Shown here: piece by piece, positions 48,826 to 62,000 of the stretch
How the letters are laid out: each line of letters begins with the position of its first letter
Numbering within the stretch: position 1 is the first letter of the stretch
NCBI RefSeq assembly: GCF_964340395.1
Contig: NC_135550.1
Coordinates: forward strand, 5,913,101 to 5,977,100
Direction of reading: 5' to 3'
Origin: Glandiceps talaboti
Lineage: Eukaryota; Hemichordata; Enteropneusta; Spengelidae
Length of the DNA stretch: 64,000 bases
Position numbers and translations under genes: made by a program
Notes under the pieces: model-generated
The model's database searches: none
What the model was told of the DNA's origin: nothing
Seen by the model: only the letters and a program-made list of their open reading frames with translations

Positions 48826-51770
48826 GATGGTCAACCCTGCAGTACCCATAAATCATTGTGTTCCGCTGATGGAATTGAATAGTATTAGCAACCAGGTTTT
48901 TTTAGCGACACTGTGTCGGCAGTTTCAACTATATACCGACGTATTACCAGTGAAGTTTATCCACAGTTTGAGATACGTTATTTACAGCGATATTATCGAA
49001 CAAAGCTTTAGTCAGATCACACCCACCCAACCCCATTCATCAGTTCAAAAACAGAGACTTCATTATTTTTTCATAGAAAACTTTTTCATACCCAATATTC
49101 TGAACTGGTGGTAGATTTTTATGTACAAAAAGTAGGTAACTGGTGTGCTCTCTTTATTTTTTGTGGCTACAGGAACAAGGCCCATAATACTGCCTGTCTA
49201 TATCTTCACAATTGGTAAATTTGAAAAACAGCAAAATACAAAATACCAGAAAATGGTGATACCGTCTGTACTCCCATACGTTTTGCTCAGACACATTTTT
49301 GTTTCCGCCACACTTGCGACTGTGAATGTTTTTTTTTCTTTTTATATCATGTATGTATCCAGGTATGTCAACAACATACCAAGATTTCTCTGAAATAACT
49401 TATCTACCATTCACGTAATTGTTTTTGCAATGCATGTCGGGAATACCAAAATGTGTGAACAAAACTGTGGAGTAGAGACCGGATCACTAAAACACTTTTT
49501 CTGTGTATTTCATGATGCTACCACCCCTATAAAATGTAAGCGGAACAAACTCAAGTATTAAAAACAAGCCTTATGACTTTTGTCAAGGGGTGGCAGGTTG
49601 GGAAATGTTTTGCGATGTTGGAATCGAGAGATGGCCTCCACAAGTCATCCCAACTTAAATACACCACATGTGTATCAGTTTTGGCTTCTAAGATTTTAAG
49701 AGCAGATGAAACAAAATGGTTTTGTTTCTAGCTTCATAAACAGTTGACAAACCTCGTCATTTGATGCCAGATAAAGTAGGACAAGCATCTTTGAATGAAA
49801 AAAAAAAGATGATAATTTTGACTTATTTTAAACTCTAGAAGTGATACGTTTGTATTTAGATGGAGTGTTTGACAATTGGTATTACAAAAAAAAATGAGAA
49901 AAGAGAGTGGAGAGAGAGAGAGAGAGAGAACTCTAGAGGCTGTTTAAAGAAAGTGTTCTGTGCACCCAGCCCCTTTTTAATTATGATTACTAGGACTCTT
50001 TGATTTTTCCCACAGCTTCATTTCCCAAATGTTTTATAGTCTATGTGTAAGAAGACATGCATGTAGTTTATGATGTTGCTGTTCAACCGGTTGAAACGAT
50101 AGGTTTCAAAAAGAAAATGTTCAAGATTATCCAAGTAAACAAAATTCTACATGTTATATCAGAGTAGTGCTTTTGCCGAACTCTCTTTGAATGTTCATGA
50201 ACAAATTAGTTTCTTGCTTGATAGATATTTTTTGTCGGCATTAACAAAATTGTATTTTATACCAGAATACATGTTTAGTATGTAACATAGTTTTTTATAC
50301 AAAAAAATGTTGACTGTACTTGCCCAAAATTATTCCTTACTAATGGCGTCGTTCAACTTCACCAGAACTGATGATAATGATGTCATCAACTTTCAATGGT
50401 TCAGTGCCATTGTGTGAGCGCCCTCTCTGGCAAAATGGTGCATGTTAACCTTTGATGTCTGAGCGCCCTCTGTGGCAGTTGACCATTTGTCCGTTACTTG
50501 TGTCATCACAGTCTGTTTGTCCATCTCAAAAGTCCATGCACAAAGATTGTGTACAAAAAACTAGATGTAATCTGGTGATAAAGGTATATTTTTGGATCTG
50601 AACAAAATCACAAAACTTCTGAAGTGCAGAAAATTCTTTTATCAACACAGAGGACGATCATGATCAGGCAATAGAGCCTAGATAACATTTATATACATGT
50701 AAATTTTGTATGTAGTACAAGTGGCATCCACCCCTACAAATCAATCATGCACTCTTCCAAGCAACAGAACAATAGGACTGTACCATTTAGTAGGAGGGAA
50801 CTGTACAGACCATTTCTTTTGACCCATTTCCCTGCCCCCTAGTACTATAAAATTATCCAAATCCACTGTCATGGTTACAGTTGCCTAGCGATGCCTTGTG
50901 ACCATAGAGTGTCTCCAAGTTAACTTATACTGATATTTTGTTGTAAAACCAAAAAAAAGAATGCATATCTTTTTTGCAATGGAATGTGCTTGCCGTTGAT
51001 TTTATTTTCAAATTATGGATTTTGGCAGGTGTGGTGTAGTTTGTAAATGGAGTTATAATAGGGAGCTGATGTTTATTTGGCTAGGGTATTTTTTTTAATA
51101 ACAGCTTAATCGTTTTTTATGTACATGTATTAACAGACAGACTTTCAGGATTTCCTGAGAGATATGTTGAGGAACATTATAATAATTACTTGAGCCAGCG
51201 TCAGAATCATAGAACTGTTTTCTGCTGTAATGAAACCCCAATGCCCTCGTTATATGAAGTGTTGTCACTCTCTAACCAATTAATATTAATTTTAGATATT
51301 AGGTTTTAGAAATAGACGTCTGTGAATTATTAATTTCACATTTAACCCCAGATAAAGAAAACCCAAACAATCAAAACACTTTACACTCTATAGACAGTGC
51401 ATAAAATTTTGTTCTTTTTTGCGTCTTACAGTTGTCAGTCATTAGTAAATATCTTTAGAACGTTATAGATCACAACGTAATGTTCAGAATCCATTTATAA
51501 TATGGCAGAGTTTCAAGATACACTTTTTTTTTTTTTAATATGCAGCTTTCACGGTAACCCTGTATATTTAACCATCTTTTCACAGTTTCAGCCATTTTTA
51601 TACATACTACAGTCCTTGTACACTTTAAAACATAGTTGGTAGATTTAGGAGACGCTCGCAACTCAAGTCAGTGCTTGTAATAACAGATAGCAGCTTTTCA
51701 TGCTCTTAAACTTCACACCTGTATTTGACAGAAATGGTTATTAAATAAAAAGAATGACATCGTCATTGTT
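48826..51770 (+). other. Probable ACTN 3' UTR
   Basis: About 2.9 kb after the stop without coding features. Contains a short GA run near 49913-49928 and two AGGGCGCT motifs at 50.4 kb. The end is proposed from the poly(A) signal at 51744; other sites may be used. Confidence 0.45.
51744..51749 (+). terminator. Candidate ACTN poly(A) signal
   Basis: AATAAA, followed about 15-20 bases later by a CA-containing cleavage context and then a GT-rich stretch (tgtttattgtctgtagtgtc). This is the usual signal, cleavage site and downstream-element order. Confidence 0.45.
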
Positions 51771-54700
51771 TATTGTCTGTAGTGTCATGTAGAGGGCGCT
51801 GTGCTGTGGGTGAGGCAAGTTTGAAGACTGTCCACTAGTGACATGGCACAGGAGATGAATGCTTGGTAGTTGTTTTGTGGTAAGACAGTGGTTGCAGCTA
51901 ACTAAGATAGACACAAATTAAAGCTATTGGTCGATGTGCTAGATTACACAAATGGGTAATAGCAGTTCTTCTGTTTTACAAATCATTATAATCACCCTGT
52001 TGAAACCAAAGTAGTGTGTAGTCACTTGAAACATCATCCTACTGTGAGTAAAATTAAATTAATGCCCATTCAGTTGAGTATATCAACATGTCACATCAAT
52101 AGTTTTAGTTTGTTTCATAGGAAAACGAAACCTTGCTTGCCACAGTCATATATAATAGGACTCGATGACTACTTGAACGAGAACGCCACTCCAGGAAATT
52201 GTCATTTTCATAAATTATGGGTTCTGAAGAGTCATTTTATGATTTTACATCGCCAACAATTACTTGTGATTTCAGAAAAACATCAAGTTGATCTTGTACC
52301 TTTATAGGGTAGCTTTTACTGTGGACATTGCATCATGGGAATTGCTTCCCGAGAGAATTGGTAAGGAATCCTCTTGAGTTGGTTTCGTTCATTATATTGG
52401 TTAGCACATGAAAAAGACATGCTGAATCTTGTGGCAATTTTGTCTTCTGAAGAAGCACATCAGGCCGCACCCACCCATCCAAGGAAAATATTCCAAATAC
52501 AATCTCATTCATGAATGCAATAATGAACAATTTATTATTAAAACTATTACTGCATACAGTCATCCAGTGATTCTTACAAAAATAGCATATGCATGGAAAT
52601 CTACAGATGAAAAACTCCCTGAGAAATGCAAGTATTCATTAACCCACAAAAACAAAAGGCAATGTGAATCCAACACTGAGGGCGCTATACATCTTATGAA
52701 AGTCGTAGACATTACATGGCATTGCCTTGCATAGTTTTATTGTTGTACATCATAAAAACAACTTTCTTTTGGCTTGAGTTTTCTTCTGTAGCATGGAAAC
52801 CCTGTGTAAATAGATAACTACACAGAATGACAAAAGTCAAATTTTTGTTTAAAATTTATGATATACACTAGGGAAAAACAACTCGATGTCGATTTCTGAT
52901 TTGATGTTCATGTTTTAATTCATGCACATATTATTACTTTTACAAAATAATTCAACTAACCTCTATCATTTAAACATTTTTGTTTTGTAAACAGAGCTAA
53001 ATAGATACCACAGAAACATTAATTTTCTATATTCAAAAAAATTCTGTAGGTGTGTTGTAAATCCAGTACTTAAATAGTAACAAACAGACTATTTACAACT
53101 CATATACTTATTTCTTTCCTCAGAAATATCTATAAAAAAAACAAAAACAACAAAAAACTTGAGTTGAGTATGGACAAAACTCTGTTTAAAGCTGAAATGT
53201 ATAAATTGTATATTAAATTTATGAAAATTGTACAAATCTGAGATTGTCTTTACAATTTAGGAACCATTACTGCATCAGCTGCCGAATTTGAGCTGAAACA
53301 AATCAATGTCACATACTGTGTGTGGCAAGTATAGTTTGATTTCTATCTTGATCACCTGGCTAACTTTTAATACTAGGATTCAGATGTCAATTTCATCATA
53401 TGATACTGTACATTTCAACTCTGTCAAGACTACATTCTAAATGTAATATTTTGGTCTGATTCTACAAAAACAACAAAAAAACAATCTGTATTATTTTGCA
53501 TTATCATTCGGTTAGGTACATCAAAAATTAATCCATCTGATAAATTTTTTAGGTTATGTGCATCAATAGAAATTCAAAAGTATGATACTATTTCCAAACT
53601 TGACAATAACATCTAAACTAGTAAAATACACTATTCTGTTCAATGGTACTGAACCCTTCCTTAAATATGTACTTTTATTTCTATGACTTGTATTTCAATA
53701 GTCAACATTATTTGTAGCTTTATCATATCCTATCCTATATCTACATTAAGGGATGTTTTTTTATAAATGACACACTATCTAGTATTTGACACTATCTCAA
53801 CAATAATTGCAGGTTTATCATTTCTACTTTAAATGACTACATAAAATGCCATCAAGTATTCTATGACTGCTTCCTATCATTGTCACTACTGACATACAGT
53901 ATAGTCAACTGTACTTGGTCTGTTTCAAGTTCTGTTTTTGAATCCTGTTTCTCCCAACTTATAGTTTCTTGTGTACAAACAAATACCCCTCTGGTAGAAA
54001 AAGGATTTGACAAAAGTCAGTTTCAAATAGCATGTAATATATTGATTGAGAAAGTGTCTTGAACTTTCAGTTACTGACTTTGGCTGTGGTTTATTTCAGA
54101 GCTGAGGTGGTATGAAATTAGATTTCATTATTATTATTATTATATAGATAGCATCATAATCTACGTAATTAAAAGTGACAAAATTTTCTGTCATCATTTT
54201 CAAAACTAAGTGGTCCGGTCAATTCTCAGGTACCTGCAATAGCATTTTATCTCATGCTAGAGGGTCTAAAGAATGTCGACTTATTCTCACATACACCTAT
54301 CACAATGCATGTGTTGTGTAGTGAAGTGGAAGTCACACTGGTCAACCAAGAAATCGCATGATTGTGACATTTCAGGTGATAAAATTGTTGCAGGTAATAA
54401 GAATTGAATATCAACAACAACTTCCTGACAGTAACTACACAAAGCAAAGACGAAAGTAAAAATTGGAAAGTCAAACAAAACCCTAAACATTAGATCACAA
54501 AAGCCACATACTTTGTTTCCAATATTTTGGCACATATATACATTTTAAGGCTATCATATAGAATTATCAAAACAATATTAAAATATAAAAATATCTGATT
54601 ACAATATATACAATCTAAACCATGGAAAAAAAAAATCAGAACTCTCTGAAACTTGACCCTGCAGTGGCCTTCATTTACATGTAGATACAAACAAGTATTC

Positions 54701-55435
54701 ATTTACTTTCTCTATAGAAGTGTGAATAATTATTTTCTTAAAGTTATGCAAAAAATAGTTTTCTCTCATAAATGTGCAATATGGGAGAACACCATCATTT
54801 TCGTTATGTTCACTGTTGTGATGACAATTTTTTGATATAAAATAAATATGGTGTATATTCACCACTATTATGTACAGTAACTGTTATACATCACAAGATA
54901 GAAAATTGCTGTACATGCTAAAAACAAGAAATGATGAAAAATAATGCCTCAATTCACACTTACACTAAAAAGAGAGCTTGAGTATTACCTACACTGAACT
55001 TCCTTGTATGAAATTGACTGTCACTTTAACGCAACTGTTACTAGGTGTTTCATTTCAACCACCACCCACTCCCCACCCTGATAAATTAAAAGTATATATA
55101 GAGTACACCATCTATACATCTATACACCATCTACACCTACTTACTCTTCACTGTAAAATCTACAGAAACTCTACTCCTAAAACAACACCTTGCATCTGGA
55201 CCAATGCAAAACTTGTCTCATAACTTGTAAAGACTGGAAAAGAAAGTAGATTCTCATCACTATGGAAACAGAGTGTTTTTATAATTTTACAATGTCTATA
55301 CTGATAATTCAGCTGAAATGACTCTATCATGAAATGTACACAGAGTAGTGTAACTCTTACTGTATGTAATGACTACTATGACTATGTTTGTTAGACAAGG
55401 TACAGATCATTTCAGTGTTTTTATGAAGGTTTGGG

Positions 55436-55660
55436 AACCATGGTAACAGGGTGCAAAATCTAATAAAAGTTACACAGATTTCCATTACATATCATTTTGG
55501 TGTGTAACCATGGTAACAACTGGGGAAATCTGATTAAGTTTACATATATATTTCTTGATTTTGTTCCATAATTTTGGTGGGTAACCATGTGTGTACAAGA
55601 GGTGGCAATCTGATAAAATTTGCATAGATTTCCATACTTTGTACTAGAATGTTGGTGGGG
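55436..55660 (+). repeat. Diverged 70-78-bp tandem repeat, 3 units
   Basis: aaccatggtaaca recurs at 55436 and 55506, aaccatgtgtgta at 55583 and aacctgtgg at 55661, each followed by an aaatctgat...agatttcc block. In the DZANK1 3' flank. Confidence 0.65.
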
Positions 55661-55715
55661 AACCTGTGGAACTTACTAAATAGCTAGATATTACCTACTC
55701 ACTACCCTTAACAAA
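55645..55715 (+). repeat. Dispersed repeat family E, copy 3 (weak)
   Basis: gttggtggggaacctg and attacctactcactaccctt followed by aacaaa resemble the family end. It merges with the local 70-78-bp tandem repeat. Confidence 0.4.
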
Positions 55716-55754
55716 GCATGCTAGCAAATTCATAACCATTATGGCAACGAGAAC

Positions 55755-55845
55755 CCTTCAAGGTCAGGTTTGTTTCTATTATTAGATTCCTTCAAAGTCA
55801 AGTCAAAGTTCGTTTCTATTATTAGAATCCTTCAAGGTCAAGTTC
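55755..55845 (-). repeat. DZANK1: Tandem duplication spanning the DZANK1 stop codon
   Basis: On the minus strand, GACCTTGAAGGATTCTAATA with AGAAAC is followed by a near copy GACTTTGAAGGAATCTAATA with AGAAAC, then a third partial GACCTTGAAGGG. Step about 40 bp. Confidence 0.75.
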
Positions 55846-56086
55846 TTTCCTATTCTTCTGTACATCACTAAACTTTCTAGTCATTCTGTCCATCAGACTA
55901 AAGCCTACATTAGATGCAAACATAGTAGTAATACTTTCATGACCAGCATCCACAGCTAAGTCATAGGCTGATTTTCCCTTCTTGTTCTGTAGCTGTGTAT
56001 TCGCTTTATATTCTAGTAACGTCTGAATTAATCTCTTGGTTTTAGGTCCTTTAAGAACTGCTTCATGTAATGCAGTATTGCCTCTC
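55822..56086 (-). CDS. DZANK1: DZANK1 terminal exon: last ankyrin repeat and stop
   Basis: 265 nt including the TAA; acceptor cttcttttcag. Encodes RGNTALHEAVLKGPKTKRLI, KKGKSAYDLAVDAGHESITT, MFASNVGFSLMDRM and the tail RKELDLEGF. The bases around the stop are part of a tandem duplication extending into the 3' UTR. Confidence 0.92.
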
Positions 56087-59000
56087 CTGAAAAGAAGAAA
56101 TGGAAAAAATTAACTTGTAGTAGTTAAATAATTTTGTTCTAGAAAATCTCACATTTGAGAATGCATAAACTTGTTGGGACTGACTGTACTATTAAAAGGA
56201 AAAAAAAAATGCTTGTATTAAGAATTTTAGTTGTAATCTCTACAATTTTACAAAAGATTTCTGTAAATAACTTCTAATTACACATACAGTGCCACATTAT
56301 CAGTGCCAGACTGAGTGCTACAATATTATCAGTGTTTAGGTAAAATATTCAACAGCGCCCTCATACAACTGCATATTTTACCCTGTTGTTTTTATGTGTT
56401 TATTCCCAAGGCAAAACTTGTTCATTAAAGAGTAGCTGGTGTTCCTTTTTTAAAGTGTATGGCAGTATAAAATCACAAAATCAGCAAAATCATGAAACCA
56501 AAGAAATCATTTAATTAATAAAGAGTTTTGTAAACCTATCAATAAAATAACAATTATAATCAAAGCGATTTCACTGCACCACTGACCCTGACTCAATGAG
56601 ATGTGACACAGTCTCAACAGCACAGTACTCAGTACTTACTTTCCAAATCTTTGATTGACTTTGGCATCATTTTCTAAGAGTACTTCTATACAATCTCTAT
56701 GATCATTGATGACGGCCAATCCTAATAGAGTTATACCATCGTTATTTTCAGTATTTGGATCGGCACCCTGTAAGAAAACACAACAAATTATGCTATTGTT
56801 CTAAACATATGAGGTGACAGTGTCATTCTCCTTCATGTAATATTTTGTATTGTTTTCTGATAATTCCCTTTTCTTCTGCTTTGGCATCCATAGGTGACAT
56901 ATACCTGGTCACTTCATGTTTGAGAAATATAATGAAAGTTCACTTGTGTGCCTTTTAGGCTTATCCGGAATATTCTGTGACTGATGATAATACCCATTCT
57001 AAACATAACCACCCTTAAAAAATAGTACAGTTCTAAAATAAAAATTGAAGAGCACAACTTCAGAGTAGCTTCTGATCATCTTGAAAAATTTTGAACAAAT
57101 TACAAATCATCTTATGAAACTATCAAACTCCACTGACCTCGTCTAGAAAATGTTGTACTTCTTCTGGTCTTCCATCTCCCTTGGCACCAACCTCTTTCAA
57201 TATAAGTCTTTCTTCAGGCTAAGAGAGATTTACAAATTGATATATGATTGAAACCTGACAAACCAGTAATCCAGCACAACCTAGTATTCTGTACAATACA
57301 TGTGTTACATACATTATAATATTGTACATCCTAAACAGTACTAAATCAACTGTACTTAAATGTATTTGTGTAGCTGTGCACACAAATCAAACTTATTTTG
57401 GGTCCACACCCTAAAATCAGCAACCCCCACTGTGATCATGTTTCAACCTGTTACTGTACCACTTTTGAACAAAATCAACTCTAATTAATGTGTACTATGT
57501 CTAATTTTTGGTATTTTAACAATTTTCTGCGAATAAAATATCCTATATTTACCCTAAGTTTTTCTTCATGCGACCTTTCACGTTCTCTTTCATCTGAGCG
57601 GTATGTCTTTTTCCATCTAGGTACTGGATTTTTCTTGTTCTTTTTAACCACTCTCCTTTTTGGTGTTCTTGTGGAATCTGCCGAGTCTAGACAAGAGTCA
57701 AAGAAATTAAACTTTAGCTTGTGACTGATAAAAAACCACTTCATTGTGAGACCTTTATGATTTATACTGCTGTTATTGTCTTGAGAAAATAACATGAAGT
57801 TTTTTACCTCTCTGATGAAAAATATTTTAATATGAATTCTGGCACCGTGTGTATAGCTGTTTGTTGGAAGTCACACATGAAATTTGTTGAGTCACTAAAG
57901 AAACACTTCAGATCTGAAAACTGACTGTGTTTATAGCTGATTTTGTATTTTTTTGATGGAGAGCCAGGGAAGCTTGTTGTTGTAAAACTCATTGGAAACT
58001 TAATTGCATTTTTATACATGTTTATTGAAGTACAAAATTAATACTTACTGTAACTGTAAATACTGCCATCATCACTATAGTACTCCCTCTCTCTGGTTGC
58101 AAAATACCTTGGCCCTGAAATGAATATGATAAGTTCAAATCAATTAGTAAGACTGGAAAACATATGCTTAACACATATCCATTGTGTCCATTTTGGAACT
58201 CAAAAAAATTAGCCTCAGCAACAGGGTTGGGGAAGTTAGAGCACTGGGTTGGGGTGATAAAATGGTTGTTCAGTATACAAATTACTGATGTCTGGAAAGC
58301 TACTGAAAAAAAGGACACCCTGGAATTACCCTCCTAACTTCTCATGATGCCATTAACTAGTGTTTACCGTTCTACAAACAATACTAGTAGGTTCCACTCT
58401 GTGACTTGTTGAAAAAACATTACATATCAATGAATATAGTCTGTAAGTAAGGTACATGTACAGTGTGGCAGGGCGCCCTCATACATCGGTGAACCCCTCG
58501 GTAGAGTGGTACGACATATCTTACAGTCTATGAACACTATATCAGTGATTTATTTGTATGACTATAATAGCTCTTTGCTGAGGACACTCTTCACAATGCA
58601 GATCTTGTGACATGCCAACTGACCTGTTCTTCCATGTTTGTGAGTTTGACAAGGACGACTAATGATATGATTGGGTGTTGGCATTTTTCTAAAAGTGACT
58701 GTGACACTGAATTCATCCACGTCTTCCTCTACTGCACCTCCAATAATCTGTCAAGGAATCAAAACATGGTTATACTTACATTGGTGGCATGCAGCAAATT
58801 TTACACAAAGTTTACTTAAAATAAATGATGGCTAGAGAGGGCGTGTCCTCCATACAAACTGTGAACATTTCAAACATGTCAAAACTCAATCTATCTTTTG
58901 TCATCTCAATTCAGTAGTACAGAACAAAGTCCACTGATGCATTCTCCACTAAAAAAATGTCAAACATAGTCCCTTCAAAACTGAAGCATTGGAGTGGGTT

Positions 59001-62000
59001 AGGGTGGGGACTATAGATAGGAATGATATAGACAAACACAGTAACATTTCTATAGTTTATCTATTTGGATAAACACATTCTATAAATATATATGCTGCTA
59101 TTATGAAATAAATCATATCAGGAATCACCTTGCAGAACTTGTGTAATAAAAACAGAACCAAACGTTCTGAAAATCATCATCAATTTTATTCAAAATGGCT
59201 CAGAACATCACAACGCTGTTGACAATTTTGAAAACACAATACTTTTTTGTCATTTGTTTATCATGGATTTTTTTTAAAGCAATGAACTTGGCTCAAAGTT
59301 TACTTGTAAAGAATCTGAAATCTTCATTATAGAGACAGTAAAGCTAAAGAAGCGAGCCGTCCAAACTTACCCTTGTCAATTTGGGTTCAGCAATAGCAGC
59401 TCTAAATTCTGCATTCTCTTCTGTAAATGCTTTGATATGTTCACAAATATGAGTCAGCTGTTTCTGCCAATAACCTATCATAGATAATGTATTCAACAAC
59501 AGGACAAATAAATGATACAGCTACTAGAAACACCATTTTTCATTTCGTTTATAACACCATTTCTAACAAAGTCTCACACTTATCATACCTGGTCATCTCC
59601 TAGGTGGGCAACTTTTACACTGTAGATATGTCACACACTCAGAAAATGCGATTCGGGTGGTAGTTTGATTTAGCGCTGCTGGCTTTATAGCCAAAATGAT
59701 GTAGGCTTGGTGTTTCACTGATGTAACATGACATTTAATACACACCCTCAGACAACTTCTTATGCAAAAGAAACAATTACATAGGTGTCGTGCACAGTGG
59801 GGATGTAGAAGTAGTCAAGTTGAAATGTTGATTATCAGTTAGAAAATAAACAATTGAAGCCATTAAAATCATCAAGTTCACGTGTAATGTTTTCATTAGA
59901 AGCCTGTTTTTACTGCAGTGTGAGAGAATAGCAATGCTTATCAGTGTCACTGTTCAATGTGATTGGGTAAAGGATCCTGCTGTGTTTGCTATGTCTCTGT
60001 TAGTGTTAGTTTAGAGTTGAAATATGTCTATCTTTGTGTCAAAAACGTAATGTCCCATGAGTGAAACACCAAGCCAACATCATTTTAGCTGTAAGTCCTT
60101 TCTACAATTTCCACGAATTCTGAAACAAGCATTGACAAATTGTAGCTGTGTATATCTGTGGTCCTAACATGATTTTGGAGTGTTATTTTCCAAATCATTG
60201 GTATTAAAAAAACAGCTAGTAGGCAGATGTTTATATTGCTTTCAACTCACCTCGTCCTACACTGACATCTGCTATCTGGGGTTTCTTTTCTTCTTTGATC
60301 CTTCTCAACTCAGCTCTCAGTTTATGCAATTCCTCTACCTCTGCTCTCATATGATGTACTTGTTCAGGAGTTGGGAAGACTAGCCCTGTAGTTTGAGTAG
60401 CAATGGATTGTTTATCCAGTGTATGTAATGGTACTGACAAGGGGGTATTTCCCCAGTTAACGTGGGTATTGCTGTCAACCTGAAATGGAAAAGAATACAG
60501 TATCAATACCACAAACACAATGTACCTTAGTACAGCAGTAAATGAGTACAAAATGCAGCTTGTTTTGTCAACTTGTTATGCACCTCAGTCAGCTTCTTTC
60601 AAGATGTTACATTCATGCCCTTCAATGTGTGTTTCAACCAGGGTGCATGTCCATTTATAATATGTTCCGAGCTGACATGAGTACAATATATTTTAGCCTG
60701 TAAGATACTGACATTCGTGCCACACTATCAGCCAGCACTTATCTTGTTAAGTACATGTAGCCTGACAGGGCTGAACAACACAACATATCTTAAAGTCTAG
60801 GGTATATTATGTCAACTTGAAGTTGGTAGAATAGAGTATGTATTATATATATTTGTGTTATGAATGCCAAGTACAATGACAGTCAGTATTGCTGCAATCA
60901 ATAAGTATATACATATTTGACAAATCAATGTCATATATACAATCTCTCGTATACACTATTTATACACTCAATTTTTAAAGGGACATGGGCCAGATTTCAA
61001 CAATCTTTTTCTTGTGTGATATTTTTGCTTCCTATGAGTATTGAAACCTATTTACAAAATGTAATAATCACCACTAATAACTATGAAATCTGAAGCATAA
61101 AAGTTTAATAGTCAAATTGAAGAAATGTCAACAAGGTACTTTTTGAGTAGTCTGGATGCTAGTCTAGTTCCTACACGAGGTATTACAATTACTACAATCA
61201 TCTTCACTCATTCATGTATAGGGAAAGTCATTATTCTAGCACAGAAGTCTGTGCTACCCCTGACTGTCTTAATATAAACATGATGACGTTATTGCATCCC
61301 ACATGATTTTAGTTTCAGATTGAAGAGGTGGAATTTGGTTAATGAGCAATCGTCTAAAGGAACTAACCAATTGCAAGACTGCCTGTCAATTTGTCTACTA
61401 CACAATGTCAATGAACTATTCATACAGTACATTCTCATAACACATTGGAGTTCTATAGACTATAATATACTGACCAGTAATTTCACAGCAGACATGCTTC
61501 ACTGAATGGTTAAAGAAATTTTGAATATGAATTGAAAATTACTTTTGAGAACTTTACATGTACCTATCACACTATAGGTTGTTGACTTTCAAACAATATG
61601 TCTGGACATATAAAATGGGAAAGTATATAGTATATCTCCCTTGGAAAGGACTTATTATGCACTTTACACATAAATGTAATTGTGCATATTGTGTAATTCC
61701 ACCATCAAATACAGCAAAAGGAAGTCCCTAAGGATGGGATTACACTATATAATAGATCTCATGGGAAATCATATACCCTCCAATTAAACTCTTTTCCTTT
61801 ATACCTCTAGGCATGTCAACTAACCTACAGTCAGCTCTCAAAATGGTACAGTCAAAAACTGCATAGAGAAGATTGGTTGCCAAGGCTGTACTATTATTTA
61901 AATTTTCCGGCAACCAACACATTATGTTATAATGTAATTTCTGTACCTTAAGGGAAAGCTGTATTAGTTGCTAGACATGATTAACATGTAAATTGGTGGA

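Larger units (their letters stand above)
51771..55821. other. Interval between the convergent 3' ends
   Basis: No coding exon seen. The right part is presumably the DZANK1 3' UTR. Minus-strand AATAAA candidates lie at 54090-54095 and 52736-52741 (read as TTTATT on +), neither decisive. Contains two AGGGCGCT motifs (about 51790 and 52678), a 70-78-bp tandem repeat at 55436-55660 and a duplicated stop-codon segment at 55755-55845. Confidence 0.4.
56087..60250 (-). other. DZANK1 introns between the seven 3'-most coding exons
   Basis: The introns at 56087-56639, 56768-57137, 57219-57552, 57687-58048, 58115-58623, 58748-59370 and 59475-60250 are 330-780 bp. They hold one dispersed-repeat copy (about 57370-57530) and several AGGGCGCT-like motifs (56354, 58470). 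Nothing else seen. Confidence 0.7.
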
